Counted from the stretch's first letter, positions 34,208-43,354 are shown. The stretch is DNA of 64,000 bases from Limiplasma sp034927815 (GCA_034927815.1 JAYFPK010000016.1:1-64000), one strand, 5' to 3'. Made by a program: numbers and translations. The notes: a model not told the origin generated them from the letters alone.

Positions 34208-35539
34208 ATGAAGGTCAAGCTGGCACCCGTATACTTTGCTGAGCGCAACGAGCGCGAGCAAGGCGAGTTTCAGGAGCAGCTGGAGCGCTTGCAAGAGTTT
34301 TATGAGGATGTGGCGGACTTTCTGGCCCCTGTGGAGGTTGGGCAGCCCCTTCCCCAGGAGGCGGACGCAATCCTCTTTGCCCAGCTTCTCTTCGCGGCCT
34401 TTCGCCATAATAGCGAGCTGCGTTCCTATGAGAAGCCCATGGTGGTGCTCACAAGCAGGTTCGGCACGGTGGAGATGTGGGACTGGGAGATCGTTACCTA
34501 TTTGCGGGACCTGGGCCTGAGCGTATTTTCGCCCTATTCCCTGGAGATGGGCAAGACCGTGCTGCGGGCGCTGGCAGTCAAACGCAGCCTGAAAGGCGGA
34601 GCGAAATTCCTGATGTTCCAGGATACGCCCGGCGAAGGCATGCAAGCCAACATCTTCAAAAAATTCTATTGGTGGGAAAAGGAATCCACCGAAACCATGG
34701 AAAGGACCTTCGGATGCCAAATCGTCTACCGCAGTTGGAAAGACGTTTGCCGGCAGGCCCGGGAGCTTTCAGACGCACAGGCCAAGTCCGTCTGCGCTGA
34801 TTGGGACATTCCATGCGAAGGCGTTCCCCAGGAGGATTATTTGCGGGCGGTCAAACTGTACAGGGCGATTCGGCAAACGATTGGAGAAATCGGCGGCGTG
34901 GAAGGAGTTGGCGCCAACTGCCTCAACGAGTCCTTCCATTGCGACACGACCCCGTGCCTTGCCTGGAATATGCTTTTTGAGCGCGACCACATCATTTGGG
35001 CCTGCGAAGGGGATACCCTGTCCCTGTTTTCCACCTATGTGATGTACCGCTCCCTGGAAAAACCGGTCATGATGACAAATCTCTATCCCTTCCTGGTGGG
35101 GATGGCCGCGTTGGCCCATGAAAAGATTGACCATTTTCCCAACATCCCCGATCCGGACAACCATGCCCTGGGGGTGCACTGCGGCTATTTTGGGTTCGTG
35201 CCCCGCTGTTTTTGCGAGGAGTGGACGCTCAGGCCCAAGGCGCTGGAGATTGTGGACGATCATGCCCTGGTGGCGGATTGCCGGCTGCCCAAAGGCCCCA
35301 TCACGCTGGCGAAGATTTATCCGGGCTTCCAAAAGCTGTCCGTCATAGAGGCGGAGCTTGAATCCTACGTCCAGTACCCAGGCTCGGACTGCCGCAACGG
35401 CGCGCTGATCCGCTACCGGGATGGGCATAAGGTGATGGATCATCTTTGTTCCCACCACAGCCTCATCATCACAGGCGACGTACGCCCCCAGCTGCGCCAG
35501 GTCGCCAGGGTTTTCGGATGGGACGTGACCGAGCTGTGA
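34208..35539 (+). CDS. L-fucose/L-arabinose isomerase-fold protein
   Basis: 443 residues, shorter than the roughly 590 of FucI. Candidate metal ligands are Glu in IWACEGDT, His in GVHCGYFG and the histidine pair in CSHHSLIITGD near the C-terminus, the same order as in the FucI/AraA fold. GANCLNESF lies before them. It probably interconverts an aldose and a ketose; the product would feed the FGGY kinase encoded next. The specific sugar is unknown. Confidence 0.8.
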   Translation: MKVKLAPVYFAERNEREQGEFQEQLERLQEFYEDVADFLAPVEVGQPLPQEADAILFAQLLFAAFRHNSELRSYEKPMVVLTSRFGTVEMWDWEIVTYLRDLGLSVFSPYSLEMGKTVLRALAVKRSLKGGAKFLMFQDTPGEGMQANIFKKFYWWEKESTETMERTFGCQIVYRSWKDVCRQARELSDAQAKSVCADWDIPCEGVPQEDYLRAVKLYRAIRQTIGEIGGVEGVGANCLNESFHCDTTPCLAWNMLFERDHIIWACEGDTLSLFSTYVMYRSLEKPVMMTNLYPFLVGMAALAHEKIDHFPNIPDPDNHALGVHCGYFGFVPRCFCEEWTLRPKALEIVDDHALVADCRLPKGPITLAKIYPGFQKLSVIEAELESYVQYPGSDCRNGALIRYRDGHKVMDHLCSHHSLIITGDVRPQLRQVARVFGWDVTEL

Positions 35540-35576
35540 CAGCCCCAAAGCACAGCGGTTGTGGAGGCATAGGATC

Positions 35577-37124
35577 ATGCGGTATTTGATCAGTTTGGAT
35601 ATTGGCACGCAAGGTACCAAGGCTGCTCTTTTTGACCAGGACATGAATATGGCCGCCACCTCCTTTGAGGCCTCCCGGCTCATCTCCCCGGAGCCCGGCG
35701 TGGTCTGGCAGGAGCCGCTGGAAATCTTCGGGTCTGTGGTTCACACCCTCAAAGCGCTGATGGAGCAGACCGGCATCCGCCCAGGCGACGTCGCGGGGAT
35801 TGGCCTTGACGGCCAGATGGCGGGTGTGATGGGAATCGATGAAAGCGGGGAGGCTTGTACTCCCTATGATTCCTGGCTGGACACGCGCTGCGCGAAGCAC
35901 ATGGACCTCATGAACAACAAGGCGGGGCGCAGAATCATCGAGCTTTCGGGAGGACCGGCCACCTTTGTACACGGCCCCAAAATTCTGTGGCTGCAAAACC
36001 AGCATCCCGGTATGTACGAAAAAGTAGCCAAGTTCGTCGTGCCCCATGCCTATGTTGTGGGAAAGATGTGCGGCCTCGGCGCGGAGAAGGCCTATGTGGA
36101 TCATACGGAGCTGCACTTTTCCTGCCTGTCCGATATCAAGAACAGGCAATGGTCCCGGGAGCTCCTGGAGCGCTTTGCCATCGCCCCGGAGAAAATGCCA
36201 ACCATCCTGTCGCCCTTTGACGTGGTGGGCGGCGTCACGGAAGAATTTGCCGCCCTCACAGGGCTTCAAAGCGGTACGCCGGTGGTGGCCGGCTGCGGGG
36301 ACACCGCCGCCAGCACCTTCGGCTCCGGGCTGTTTGAAAAGGGCATGCTCCTGGACTGCGCGGGCACAGCCTCCGTTCTTGCGGCCGTTACGGACCGCTT
36401 TGCCCCGGATGTTTCCCATGGGACCCTCATCAACATGCGCAGCCCCGCCGAGGACCTGTTCGTGCCGCTGGCTTACATCAATGGCGGCGGCCTGTGCATT
36501 CGCTGGCTTCGGGATGCGCTCACAGGCGACCCCGCAATGACCTATGACCGTTTGCAAGAGGGCGCTATGGACATTCCTCCCGGCAGCGAGGGGCTTGTCT
36601 TTATTCCCCACTTTTCCGGGCGTGTGCTGCCTTGTGAACCGGGACTGAAGGGCGCCTTGTTGGGCCTGGACTTCAAGCATACCGTTTTTCACATGTACCG
36701 CGCGGTGATGGAGGCCATTGCTTGCGAATACCACCACTATCTCTCCGTTTTGAAGGCGCTGTATCCGGGGGAATCCTTCCGCCGCATGATGAGCGTAGGC
36801 GGAGGGGCCAAATCCGATCTTTTCAACCAAATCAAAGCGGACGTTCTGGGGGTGGCGGTGGAAACCTTTGCCATGGGGGAGACGGCGCTCATCGGCAGCG
36901 CCGTCATTGCGGGCGTCGGCACGGGCCTGCTGGCGGATTATGCCGCGCCGGTTCACCGGGCCAGGCGGCGGGGAAAGGTGTTTCAGCCCGATCCCGCCGC
37001 GCATGCCTTATATGGCCCCCTTGCCGCCCGCTATCTTTCGGCTCTGGAGCATGTCAAGCAATATCACCTGGAATGCTCCGCCCATTTGACAATGCCTGAC
37101 AGTTCTGCAGAAGGAGGAATATGA
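35577..37124 (+). CDS. FGGY-family carbohydrate kinase (xylulokinase-like)
   Basis: 515 residues from ATG 35577, nine bases after GGAGG. The ATP phosphate loops are SLDIGTQGTKAALFD and GCGDTAASTFGSG. GIGLDGQMAGVMGID contains the GQM sequence near the sugar site of xylulokinases, and SVGGGAKSD near the C-terminus completes the ATP pocket. It lies between the isomerase and a dehydrogenase whose ATG overlaps its TGA. It should phosphorylate the ketose made by the isomerase. Confidence 0.92.
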   Translation: MRYLISLDIGTQGTKAALFDQDMNMAATSFEASRLISPEPGVVWQEPLEIFGSVVHTLKALMEQTGIRPGDVAGIGLDGQMAGVMGIDESGEACTPYDSWLDTRCAKHMDLMNNKAGRRIIELSGGPATFVHGPKILWLQNQHPGMYEKVAKFVVPHAYVVGKMCGLGAEKAYVDHTELHFSCLSDIKNRQWSRELLERFAIAPEKMPTILSPFDVVGGVTEEFAALTGLQSGTPVVAGCGDTAASTFGSGLFEKGMLLDCAGTASVLAAVTDRFAPDVSHGTLINMRSPAEDLFVPLAYINGGGLCIRWLRDALTGDPAMTYDRLQEGAMDIPPGSEGLVFIPHFSGRVLPCEPGLKGALLGLDFKHTVFHMYRAVMEAIACEYHHYLSVLKALYPGESFRRMMSVGGGAKSDLFNQIKADVLGVAVETFAMGETALIGSAVIAGVGTGLLADYAAPVHRARRRGKVFQPDPAAHALYGPLAARYLSALEHVKQYHLECSAHLTMPDSSAEGGI

Positions 37125-38146
37125 CTGTGGATGTGAAAACGCTGGGGATTTGCCTGATCGGCTGCGGCCGGGCGGGGATGATTCACGCCAGGGGGTTTAT
37201 CAACCATGTGCCCGGCGCGGCGTTGGTGGCCCTCGCGGATCCTTCCGTAGAAGCGCTGCGCGCCGCCAAGGAAGAAACCGGCGTATCCGCTTGCTATACA
37301 GACTACCGGGATGCCCTGGCTCGCAAAGAGGTGGATGCGGTGGTGGTGGTTTCTCCCACGAAGTATCATTGCGAAATCGTCCTGGCGGCAGCGGCGGCGA
37401 AAAAGCATATCCTGTGCGAAAAGCCCATGGCCATGAATGAAGAGGAATGCGGCCGGATGATCGCCGCCGCAGCCGAACACAACGTCAAGCTCCAAATCGG
37501 ATTCATGCGCCGCTTTGACGATAGCTTCATGGCCGCCAAGGAAATGATCGACGCGGGAGAAATCGGGGACGTTGTGCTGGTGAAATCCCATACCCGGGGC
37601 CCAAGCACGCCCCAGCCCTGGATGTATGACATCCAAAAGAGCAACGGCCCGCTGGCGGAAGTGAATTCCCACGATATCGACACCTTGCGCTGGTTTTCAG
37701 GCAGTGAGTTTGCCAGCGTTTACGCCATCGGCGGAAATTACCGTTGCCCAGACGCCAAAGAATCCTATCCCGATTTTTATGACAATGTGCTCCTGACCGG
37801 CTCCTTTCAAAACGGGGCCCAGGGCTGCATTGACGGAGCCCAGGGCGTAGGCTATGGGTATGACGCCCAGGCCGAAATTGTGGGAACCCATGGCGTGATC
37901 CATGTGGGGCGCAAGCAGGAGCACTTTGTGACCGCTTGCTCCAGGGATGGACGGCTCAAAACGCCCTACGTCACAACCTGGCGCAAGCTGTTTGTGGATG
38001 CCTACCTGGCGGAAGACAGGCACTTCGCCCAGTGCATCCTCCAAGACCGCGAACCACGGGTCACGGGCCTGGATGGCAAGATGGCCGTGAGGGTCGTGAA
38101 TGCGGGCAATCTCTCCATCGTGGAAAAGCGGATCATCACCCTATAG
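37121..38146 (+). CDS. Gfo/Idh/MocA family oxidoreductase 3 (inositol dehydrogenase-like)
   Basis: 341 residues, starting in the ATGA overlap with the kinase gene. Rossmann loop LIGCGRAGMIHAR, catalytic CEKPMAMN, and the active-site segment QIGFMRRFDDSF followed by NSHDIDTLRWF, whose Asp/His pair is typical of myo-inositol 2-dehydrogenase-like enzymes. It probably oxidises a cyclitol or sugar carbon before or after isomerisation. Confidence 0.9.
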   Translation: MTVDVKTLGICLIGCGRAGMIHARGFINHVPGAALVALADPSVEALRAAKEETGVSACYTDYRDALARKEVDAVVVVSPTKYHCEIVLAAAAAKKHILCEKPMAMNEEECGRMIAAAAEHNVKLQIGFMRRFDDSFMAAKEMIDAGEIGDVVLVKSHTRGPSTPQPWMYDIQKSNGPLAEVNSHDIDTLRWFSGSEFASVYAIGGNYRCPDAKESYPDFYDNVLLTGSFQNGAQGCIDGAQGVGYGYDAQAEIVGTHGVIHVGRKQEHFVTACSRDGRLKTPYVTTWRKLFVDAYLAEDRHFAQCILQDREPRVTGLDGKMAVRVVNAGNLSIVEKRIITL

Positions 38147-38162
38147 AAAAGAGGGAAATCTA

Positions 38163-39194
38163 ATGAGAGCAGCGGTCTTAACGGGGCCCCGAAAGCTTGT
38201 GATCCAACAACGGGAAATCCCCCGGGCGGCCACCGGCGAAATCGTGGTGAAGGTACGCGCCGCGGCCATATGCGGGACGGATCTGCGCATGTGGAACAGC
38301 CACGGAGCCGAAAAGCCGCCCCTGGTGCTTGGGCATGAGGTGGCTGGCGACATCTGGGAAGTAGGCGCGGAGGTGAAGGGCTACGAAGCGGGCGAAAAGG
38401 TGGCAATCGCCCCCAACATGGGCTGCGGCGTCTGTGATTTTTGTGTGTCGGGGATGACCCATTTATGCGCGGAGTACAGCGCCCTTGGAATCAACATGGA
38501 TGGCGCTTTCGCGGAATATGTGCGCATCCCCGAGGCCGCCGTGCGCCAGGGAAATGTTTGCAAGCTTGGGCCCGCCATTGAGTACGCCCAGGCGGCGGCC
38601 GTAGAGCCCCTGGCCTGCGCCTATCATGGCTACGAGGCGTATGGCGTCCATCCCGGCGATGCCGTGCTGATCATCGGCGCGGGGCCGATCGGCTGCATGC
38701 ATGCGATGCTGGCAAGAATGTCGGGGGCCGCGAGGGTCATCTTGAATGATCTCTCCGCGGAGCGCCTGGCCTATTGCAAGGAAATGATCCAAGGGATTGA
38801 AACGTATTGCGGGGAGGATTTGAAGGACTATATCATGAAAGCGACGAATGGAAAAGGAGTGAATGTATGCGTCACAGCCTGCCCCTCCCCCGTGGCGCAA
38901 GCATCCTCCTTTGAGTTGATGGCCATGTTTGGGCGGGTCTGTTTCTTCGGCGGCCTCCCGGCAGGGCGGGAAATGGTGCCGTTGAACACCAACCTCATTC
39001 ACTACAAGCATCTCATGGTAACGGGAACCTCCCGCGCCAGCCTGTCTCAATACAGAAAATGCCTGTATCTGGTGGAATCCGGCGTTCTCTCCCTGTCCAG
39101 CATTGTGACGGACCGCTTCTCCCTTGACGAAATCAGCGAAGCGTTCGCCTTTTGCGCCAATGCGGGCGGGTTGAAATCAGTCATTGAGTTTTAA
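38163..39194 (+). CDS. Zinc-dependent medium-chain alcohol dehydrogenase
   Basis: 343 residues from ATG 38163. The catalytic zinc site is ICGTDLRMW with GHEVAGDI; the structural zinc cysteines are in NMGCGVCDFCVSGMTHLC. The NAD-binding loop is IGAGPIGCMHA. Sorbitol/threonine dehydrogenase-type enzymes of this form oxidise polyols or sugar alcohols. It follows the inositol dehydrogenase-like gene by 16 bases and precedes deoC. Confidence 0.9.
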   Translation: MRAAVLTGPRKLVIQQREIPRAATGEIVVKVRAAAICGTDLRMWNSHGAEKPPLVLGHEVAGDIWEVGAEVKGYEAGEKVAIAPNMGCGVCDFCVSGMTHLCAEYSALGINMDGAFAEYVRIPEAAVRQGNVCKLGPAIEYAQAAAVEPLACAYHGYEAYGVHPGDAVLIIGAGPIGCMHAMLARMSGAARVILNDLSAERLAYCKEMIQGIETYCGEDLKDYIMKATNGKGVNVCVTACPSPVAQASSFELMAMFGRVCFFGGLPAGREMVPLNTNLIHYKHLMVTGTSRASLSQYRKCLYLVESGVLSLSSIVTDRFSLDEISEAFAFCANAGGLKSVIEF

Positions 39195-39270
39195 GGGATG
39201 CGCCCCGTTCCTTTCCAGGGGATTCGGGAGCGCGGCCCGGCTTACGGGACGAAGGAAAGGAAGATGCTTT

Positions 39271-39966
39271 ATGGAACGAATCACCGCTGAACAAATGGCA
39301 AGAATGATCGATCAGACGCTGCTCAAACCCTACGCCTCCACGGAGGATTTCCGGGTTTTCTGCGAGGAAAGCGCCCGGTACCATTTCAAGATGGTTGCCA
39401 TCAATTCCGCCCCTGTGCTCAAGTGCAAGGAATTCTTGCGGGGCACGGACGTGCTGGTTGGCGCCGCCATCGGCTTTTGCCTCGGGCAAACCACCGTTGC
39501 CAACAAAGTACACGAGACCGAGCAAGCCATCCAGGAAGGCGCGGACGAGATTGATTACGTCATCAACCTGGGGGAGCTGAAGAGCGGCAATCTCGGCTAT
39601 ATCGAGCATGAGATGCGCTCCATTGTGGATGTCTGCCGCAAGCACAGCCGCACCGTCAAGGTCATTTTTGAAAACTGCTATCTCACGGAGGATGAGAAGA
39701 AGGTCCTGTGTGAAATCGCTTTGAAGGCGCGGCCGGATTTCATCAAGACGTCCACCGGCTTTGGCCCCGGCGGGGCCACCGTGGAGGACGTGCGGCTGAT
39801 GAAACGGATGGTGGGAAGCGCCATCCGCGTGAAGGCAGCCGGTGCGGTCCGCAGCCTGGAAACCGCGCTGGACATGGTGCGGGCAGGAGCGGAGCGGATC
39901 GGCACCAGCGCCGGGGTGGTGATCGTGGATGAAATCAACAAGCGCGGGGGCGCGGTGGAGCTGTAA
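39271..39966 (+). CDS. deoC: Deoxyribose-phosphate aldolase family (DeoC)
   Basis: Class I aldolase, 231 residues from ATG 39271 (RBS AAAGGAAG). The Schiff-base lysine is Lys159 in FIKTSTGFGPGGATV; the second active-site lysine is in IRVKAAGAV. DQTLLKPYA and GADEIDYVINLGELKSG are signatures. DeoC usually yields acetaldehyde and glyceraldehyde-3-phosphate. No deoxynucleoside genes are nearby. As the last gene of a sugar cluster after isomerase, kinase and dehydrogenases, it probably cleaves a deoxy-ketose phosphate made by the pathway. Confidence 0.92.
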   Translation: MERITAEQMARMIDQTLLKPYASTEDFRVFCEESARYHFKMVAINSAPVLKCKEFLRGTDVLVGAAIGFCLGQTTVANKVHETEQAIQEGADEIDYVINLGELKSGNLGYIEHEMRSIVDVCRKHSRTVKVIFENCYLTEDEKKVLCEIALKARPDFIKTSTGFGPGGATVEDVRLMKRMVGSAIRVKAAGAVRSLETALDMVRAGAERIGTSAGVVIVDEINKRGGAVEL

Positions 39967-40110
39967 TCCCAAAGCAACCTGGCAGCGGCCCTTCCTCCAT
40001 CCAGGGTTGAGGGGCGCCCATTTTGGAGCGTGAGCGGGAGGCGGGCCGCAGGATAGGGCCCGATTCCCGCCAGCTGAAATCCCGGCAGTATGGGAATGGG
40101 ATTAGAACCC

Positions 40111-40154
40111 GAATGGAAAGCCCCTTGCATTTTGATGCAAGGGGCTTTCCATTC
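40111..40154. repeat. Perfect 20-bp inverted repeat with 4-base loop
   Basis: Positions 40111-40130 are exactly complementary to 40135-40154 around the loop TTTG. It lacks a T tract on either strand, so it is not a standard terminator, although it sits after deoC. Weaker outer arms continue outward: ATGGGATT-like left of it and AATCCCAT to the right. The core GCAAGGGGCT is shared with the hairpin at 5573-5608. The remaining 353-base gap (39967-40319) shows no gene. Confidence 0.75.
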
Positions 40155-40319
40155 CTTCCCATCGCACGGTCAATCCCATGCAACGGCTTTGGAAGCAATC
40201 AGGCGATCGGGAAACCAGGCAGCGCAAGAATCCGGCAAGCCGGAAATCAAAACCCTGACCCAATACCCTCGGGTACGCCGGGTGCAAAAACGCTCCTCTA
40301 TTCCGCCATCCTGCGCGGC

Positions 40320-40790
40320 TTACGAAAGCAGCGCATCCACCATGTCCTCTCCGGCTGGGGTCAGCGCCATGCTGCCCAATTCCAAAAGAGGGGTGTCAAA
40401 GGTGGAATCAGGCCGCTGGGCCGCTTCCTCCACGGTTTTGACAAAGTACGCGTATAGCGTGGAGGCTTTGTACTCCTCGTAGGGGTAATTTTGCAGCGGC
40501 ATATCGTAATCCAGCGTCAGCAGGTCCATCTCCTCCAGCAGGGACAGCTCGTGGCCCAGCTCCTTCACCTGCTCCATGGAATCCTCCGGGGAGGACAGAT
40601 AGACCGGGGCCAGCGCCACGCCGCGGCGCGCCTCGTCGCCGGTTTTCCCAAGGGAAAAGGAGGCCACCGGCAGGCATTGCCGCTGCCGCAGGGCAAGCAG
40701 AATGTCCGCCTGGGTAGGGGTCAAGCCGTCGGGGGTCGGAATCGGGGCGTGGGTATGCCCGCAGCCGCAATGTTCGTCGTGTTGATGCAT
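40320..40790 (-). CDS. Small protein with His/Cys-rich N-terminus, unknown function
   Basis: 156 residues from ATG 40790. The first 16 residues, MHQHDEHCGCGHTHAP, hold five histidines and two cysteines, a probable metal-binding tail. The rest is predicted to be a helical, soluble, acidic domain: TPTQADILLALRQRQCLPVA, ELGHELSLLEEMDLLTLDYD and LTPAGEDMVDALLS. The alternating helices and the terminal LTPAGE segment are reminiscent of a winged-helix fold, but I do not recognise the family. The coding region is clear from length and composition. It may be a metal sensor or chaperone. It stands alone between deoC and a zinc dehydrogenase. Confidence 0.7.
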   Translation of the reverse strand: MHQHDEHCGCGHTHAPIPTPDGLTPTQADILLALRQRQCLPVASFSLGKTGDEARRGVALAPVYLSSPEDSMEQVKELGHELSLLEEMDLLTLDYDMPLQNYPYEEYKASTLYAYFVKTVEEAAQRPDSTFDTPLLELGSMALTPAGEDMVDALLS

Positions 40791-40981
40791 GATGTGTACC
40801 GCCTTTATCATAATCCCATAGGGGCAAAGGCTATTATATACTGATCCGGCGCTTTGGCGCAAGCGGCTGCTCAAGGCCGGGCCTGGGGCCAGCGCCCCTG
40901 CCGCCAAGGCCGGGGAATCCGGGAACAGCGTCCACCGGAGGGTTTGCCCGGCTTCCATACCCCCCGTGAAGCCGCCCCTCC

Positions 40982-42007
40982 CTAGGCTTGTACGTCGATC
41001 ATCACCTTCATGGTGGTTTCGCGGTTTTGGTCGATGTAGGCATAGGCCTTGGCGTATTCCTGGAAGGGAAACACCTTGCTCATCAGAGGATCCAATACCA
41101 CCTTGCCTTCGCTCACCAGAGAGATGGCGTCCACATAGTCCGGGTGGCGGTACATCATGGAGGTGTTCAAATCCAGCTCGTGGTCGTTCAGCACGGCCAA
41201 ATCCACCTGGGCCATGCCGGCAAAAACAGCCACCAAAACGAGGGTGGAGCCCTTGCGCGCGTAGCGGATGGCCTGGCCTATGGTGGCGTTGTTCCCGGCG
41301 CAGTCGAAAATCACATCCGCTTTATCAGGGCCAAAGGCCTCCACCAGGGCCTCGCCAAAATCCTGGTCCCGGGTGTTGACGCAGTGGCCAATGCCGCAGG
41401 ATTTTGCCAGGGAAAGGCGCAGGTCGCTCACATCGGTAATCATCACGTCGGCGGCCCCCAGGCCTTTGGCGGTTTGGGCCACCAGGTTGCCGATGGGCCC
41501 CGCGCCCAGCACCGCCGCCTTCCTGCCGGTGATGTCGCCAAACTTGCGTACGGCGTGCACCGCTACGGCAAGGGGCTCAATCATGGCCCCCTGATCGTAG
41601 GTCATGGAGTCGGGCAGCGGCGTTACCCTGCTGGCGGAAACGGCTGCGTAGCGGCTTGCCATGCCTGTGGTTTGGAAGCCCATGACCTTCAGGGACTCGC
41701 ACAGGTTGTACTTGCCGTGACGGCAGGGGTGGCATTGGCCGCATACCACCTGGGGCTCCACCGTCACCTTCTGGCCCGCGTGAAAGGCCTCCACCCCTTC
41801 GCCCAGGGCAACCACCTGGGCGGAAACCTCGTGGCCTTGGGTAACGGGGTAGGGGGTGAAGGGATGCTCGCCGTGGTATACATGGATATCGGAGCCGCAT
41901 ATGCCGATTTTCATGATGCGGAGCAGCACCTCCCCCGGCCCGGCTTTTGGCGTGGGAACCTCGCGGAAGATGATTTCCTTGGGAGCGGTCATGACCTGTT
42001 GAAGCAT
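40982..42007 (-). CDS. Zinc-dependent alcohol dehydrogenase (sorbitol dehydrogenase-like)
   Basis: 341 residues; ATG 42007 lies seven bases after GGAGG. Catalytic zinc residues are in GICGSDIHVYHG and QGHEVSAQV; structural zinc cysteines are in VCGQCHPCRHGKYNLC. The NAD loop is VLGAGPIGNLV. The closest functional types are sorbitol and L-idonate/galactitol dehydrogenases. It is preceded by a consensus promoter and direct repeats, and upstream lies a ROK-type repressor gene on the same strand, its probable regulator. Confidence 0.9.
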   Translation of the reverse strand: MLQQVMTAPKEIIFREVPTPKAGPGEVLLRIMKIGICGSDIHVYHGEHPFTPYPVTQGHEVSAQVVALGEGVEAFHAGQKVTVEPQVVCGQCHPCRHGKYNLCESLKVMGFQTTGMASRYAAVSASRVTPLPDSMTYDQGAMIEPLAVAVHAVRKFGDITGRKAAVLGAGPIGNLVAQTAKGLGAADVMITDVSDLRLSLAKSCGIGHCVNTRDQDFGEALVEAFGPDKADVIFDCAGNNATIGQAIRYARKGSTLVLVAVFAGMAQVDLAVLNDHELDLNTSMMYRHPDYVDAISLVSEGKVVLDPLMSKVFPFQEYAKAYAYIDQNRETTMKVMIDVQA

Positions 42008-42025
42008 AGGAAGACCTCCTATTTC

Positions 42026-42080
42026 ATAAAAGTTTTTATAAAAGTGTTTATATTTTACGGCGCAAAAAGAGAATTGTCAA
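42026..42080 (-). promoter_or_regulatory. Promoter and direct-repeat operator of the zinc dehydrogenase gene
   Basis: On the minus strand TTGACA (42075-42080), 17 bases and TAAAAT (42052-42057) form a near-perfect sigma-A promoter. Between it and the RBS are two direct copies of ATAAAAGT (plus-strand positions 42026-42033 and 42038-42045), spaced by 12, possibly an operator for the ROK regulator. Confidence 0.7.
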
Positions 42081-42177
42081 TACCAGCCGCTCTTTAGCGG
42101 GCACAATCCGGCGTCTTCTTTTTTTACGCGTTGTACCATTGGCCCCAGCGCCGGACGGCTAGGAGCGCAAAGGCCGC

Positions 42178-43287
42178 CTACAGGGCGGCCAAAAACCGTT
42201 CGAGAGGAAGCAAAGCCGCGCCTGTGGCGGCGGCCTCGGTTTGGTAATGGCAGCAGCAAATATAGTGCCCGCTGGATTGGAACGTGTTGAGCCTGGAGGC
42301 TTCCCAGGCGATTTCCTCCAGATAGGGCTCCAGAAAAGCGCCCACATACCCGCCCAGCATCACCTGGCAGTCAAAGGCGGTGCGCAGGTGGTTGCACATA
42401 ATGGTCAAGTAGCGCCTGTATTCCATCCACAGGCCCCGGGCCTGCTGGTCGCCCCGGGCCAAAGCCTCAAAAAAGCCGGCCAGCTTTCCGCCGAAAGGAG
42501 TGCTGAGGCGCAAGGCGGAGCAATAGGCGTCAAAACAGCCCAGCTTGCCGCAGTAGCACTCCCGCCCGTCCGGTACCACGGAGATATGGCCGAATTCCGC
42601 GCTGCGGCGGTTGTCGCCCATGTACAGGCTTCCGTTCACAAAAATAGCGCCGCCCACGCTGTTGCTCAAAGACAGGTACACCAGGTTTTCCGAAGGCGAC
42701 AGGCGCTTTTCCGCCAGGGCGGCGGCATTGGCGTCGTTCACCGCAAGGACCGGAAAGGCTAAGCTTTGCGTCAGCCCCGCCAGGGATTCGTCCCGCAGGT
42801 TGAGGGCATGGGAATAGTTCAGCGTACCCCCATCCTGGGACAGGATGCCGGGCAAGGATACGCCCACGCCCAACACCTTTGAGGGAGGGATGCCGTTTTC
42901 CTCCAAAAAGGCCGCCAGATGGCGCTTGAGCCCTTGATAATAGGCTTCCTTGGGGGCAAAGGGCAAGCCCAGCCGCACGTGATGGCGCACAGCGCCGCCC
43001 AAATCAACGGCCACGAGGCTGATATGGTTTTTGGTGATGTCCAGGCCGATGGCAAAATGGGCGTCCCGGTTCAGGACCAGGATGTCCGCCTTGCGCCCTC
43101 CCCGGGATTCAAATTGCCCGGATTGCTCCACAAGGCCCCGCTCCCTCAGCAGGCGCACGTTTTGCAGCACCGTTGGCAAGCTGATGCCCAGCTGCGCCAC
43201 CAGGTCCGTCTTGGAGGACTGGCCGCGCCGGTAGAGCTCCCAGGCGATCTCCCGGGCATAGAAGCGCTTTCCCTCCGAAACCGGCAT
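42178..43287 (-). CDS. ROK-family transcriptional repressor (NagC/XylR type)
   Basis: 369 residues: an N-terminal winged helix (SSKTDLVAQLGISLPTVLQN) fused to a ROK kinase-like sugar-binding domain. The zinc cysteines of the ROK motif are in CYCGKLGCFDAYC. The ATP loop is altered (VDLGGAV), as expected for a regulator rather than a kinase. The RBS GGGGGAGG precedes ATG 43287. It probably represses the dehydrogenase gene downstream and perhaps the divergent flavoprotein operon. Confidence 0.9.
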   Translation of the reverse strand: MPVSEGKRFYAREIAWELYRRGQSSKTDLVAQLGISLPTVLQNVRLLRERGLVEQSGQFESRGGRKADILVLNRDAHFAIGLDITKNHISLVAVDLGGAVRHHVRLGLPFAPKEAYYQGLKRHLAAFLEENGIPPSKVLGVGVSLPGILSQDGGTLNYSHALNLRDESLAGLTQSLAFPVLAVNDANAAALAEKRLSPSENLVYLSLSNSVGGAIFVNGSLYMGDNRRSAEFGHISVVPDGRECYCGKLGCFDAYCSALRLSTPFGGKLAGFFEALARGDQQARGLWMEYRRYLTIMCNHLRTAFDCQVMLGGYVGAFLEPYLEEIAWEASRLNTFQSSGHYICCCHYQTEAAATGAALLPLERFLAAL

Positions 43288-43325
43288 GGCGTCCTCCCCC
43301 TTTGCATGGGCTCAATGGCAGCAAA

Positions 43326-43354
43326 AGTATAACAAAAACCCCGAGGGATGACAA
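43326..43354 (-). promoter_or_regulatory. Promoter of the ROK repressor gene
   Basis: Minus-strand TTGTCA (43349-43354), a 17-base spacer and TATACT (43326-43331) constitute a near-consensus sigma-A promoter about 40 bases before the start codon. Confidence 0.75.

Noticed and set aside
42178..43287. ROK sugar kinase
   Set aside because: An N-terminal winged helix and an altered phosphate loop mark it as a NagC/XylR-type repressor.
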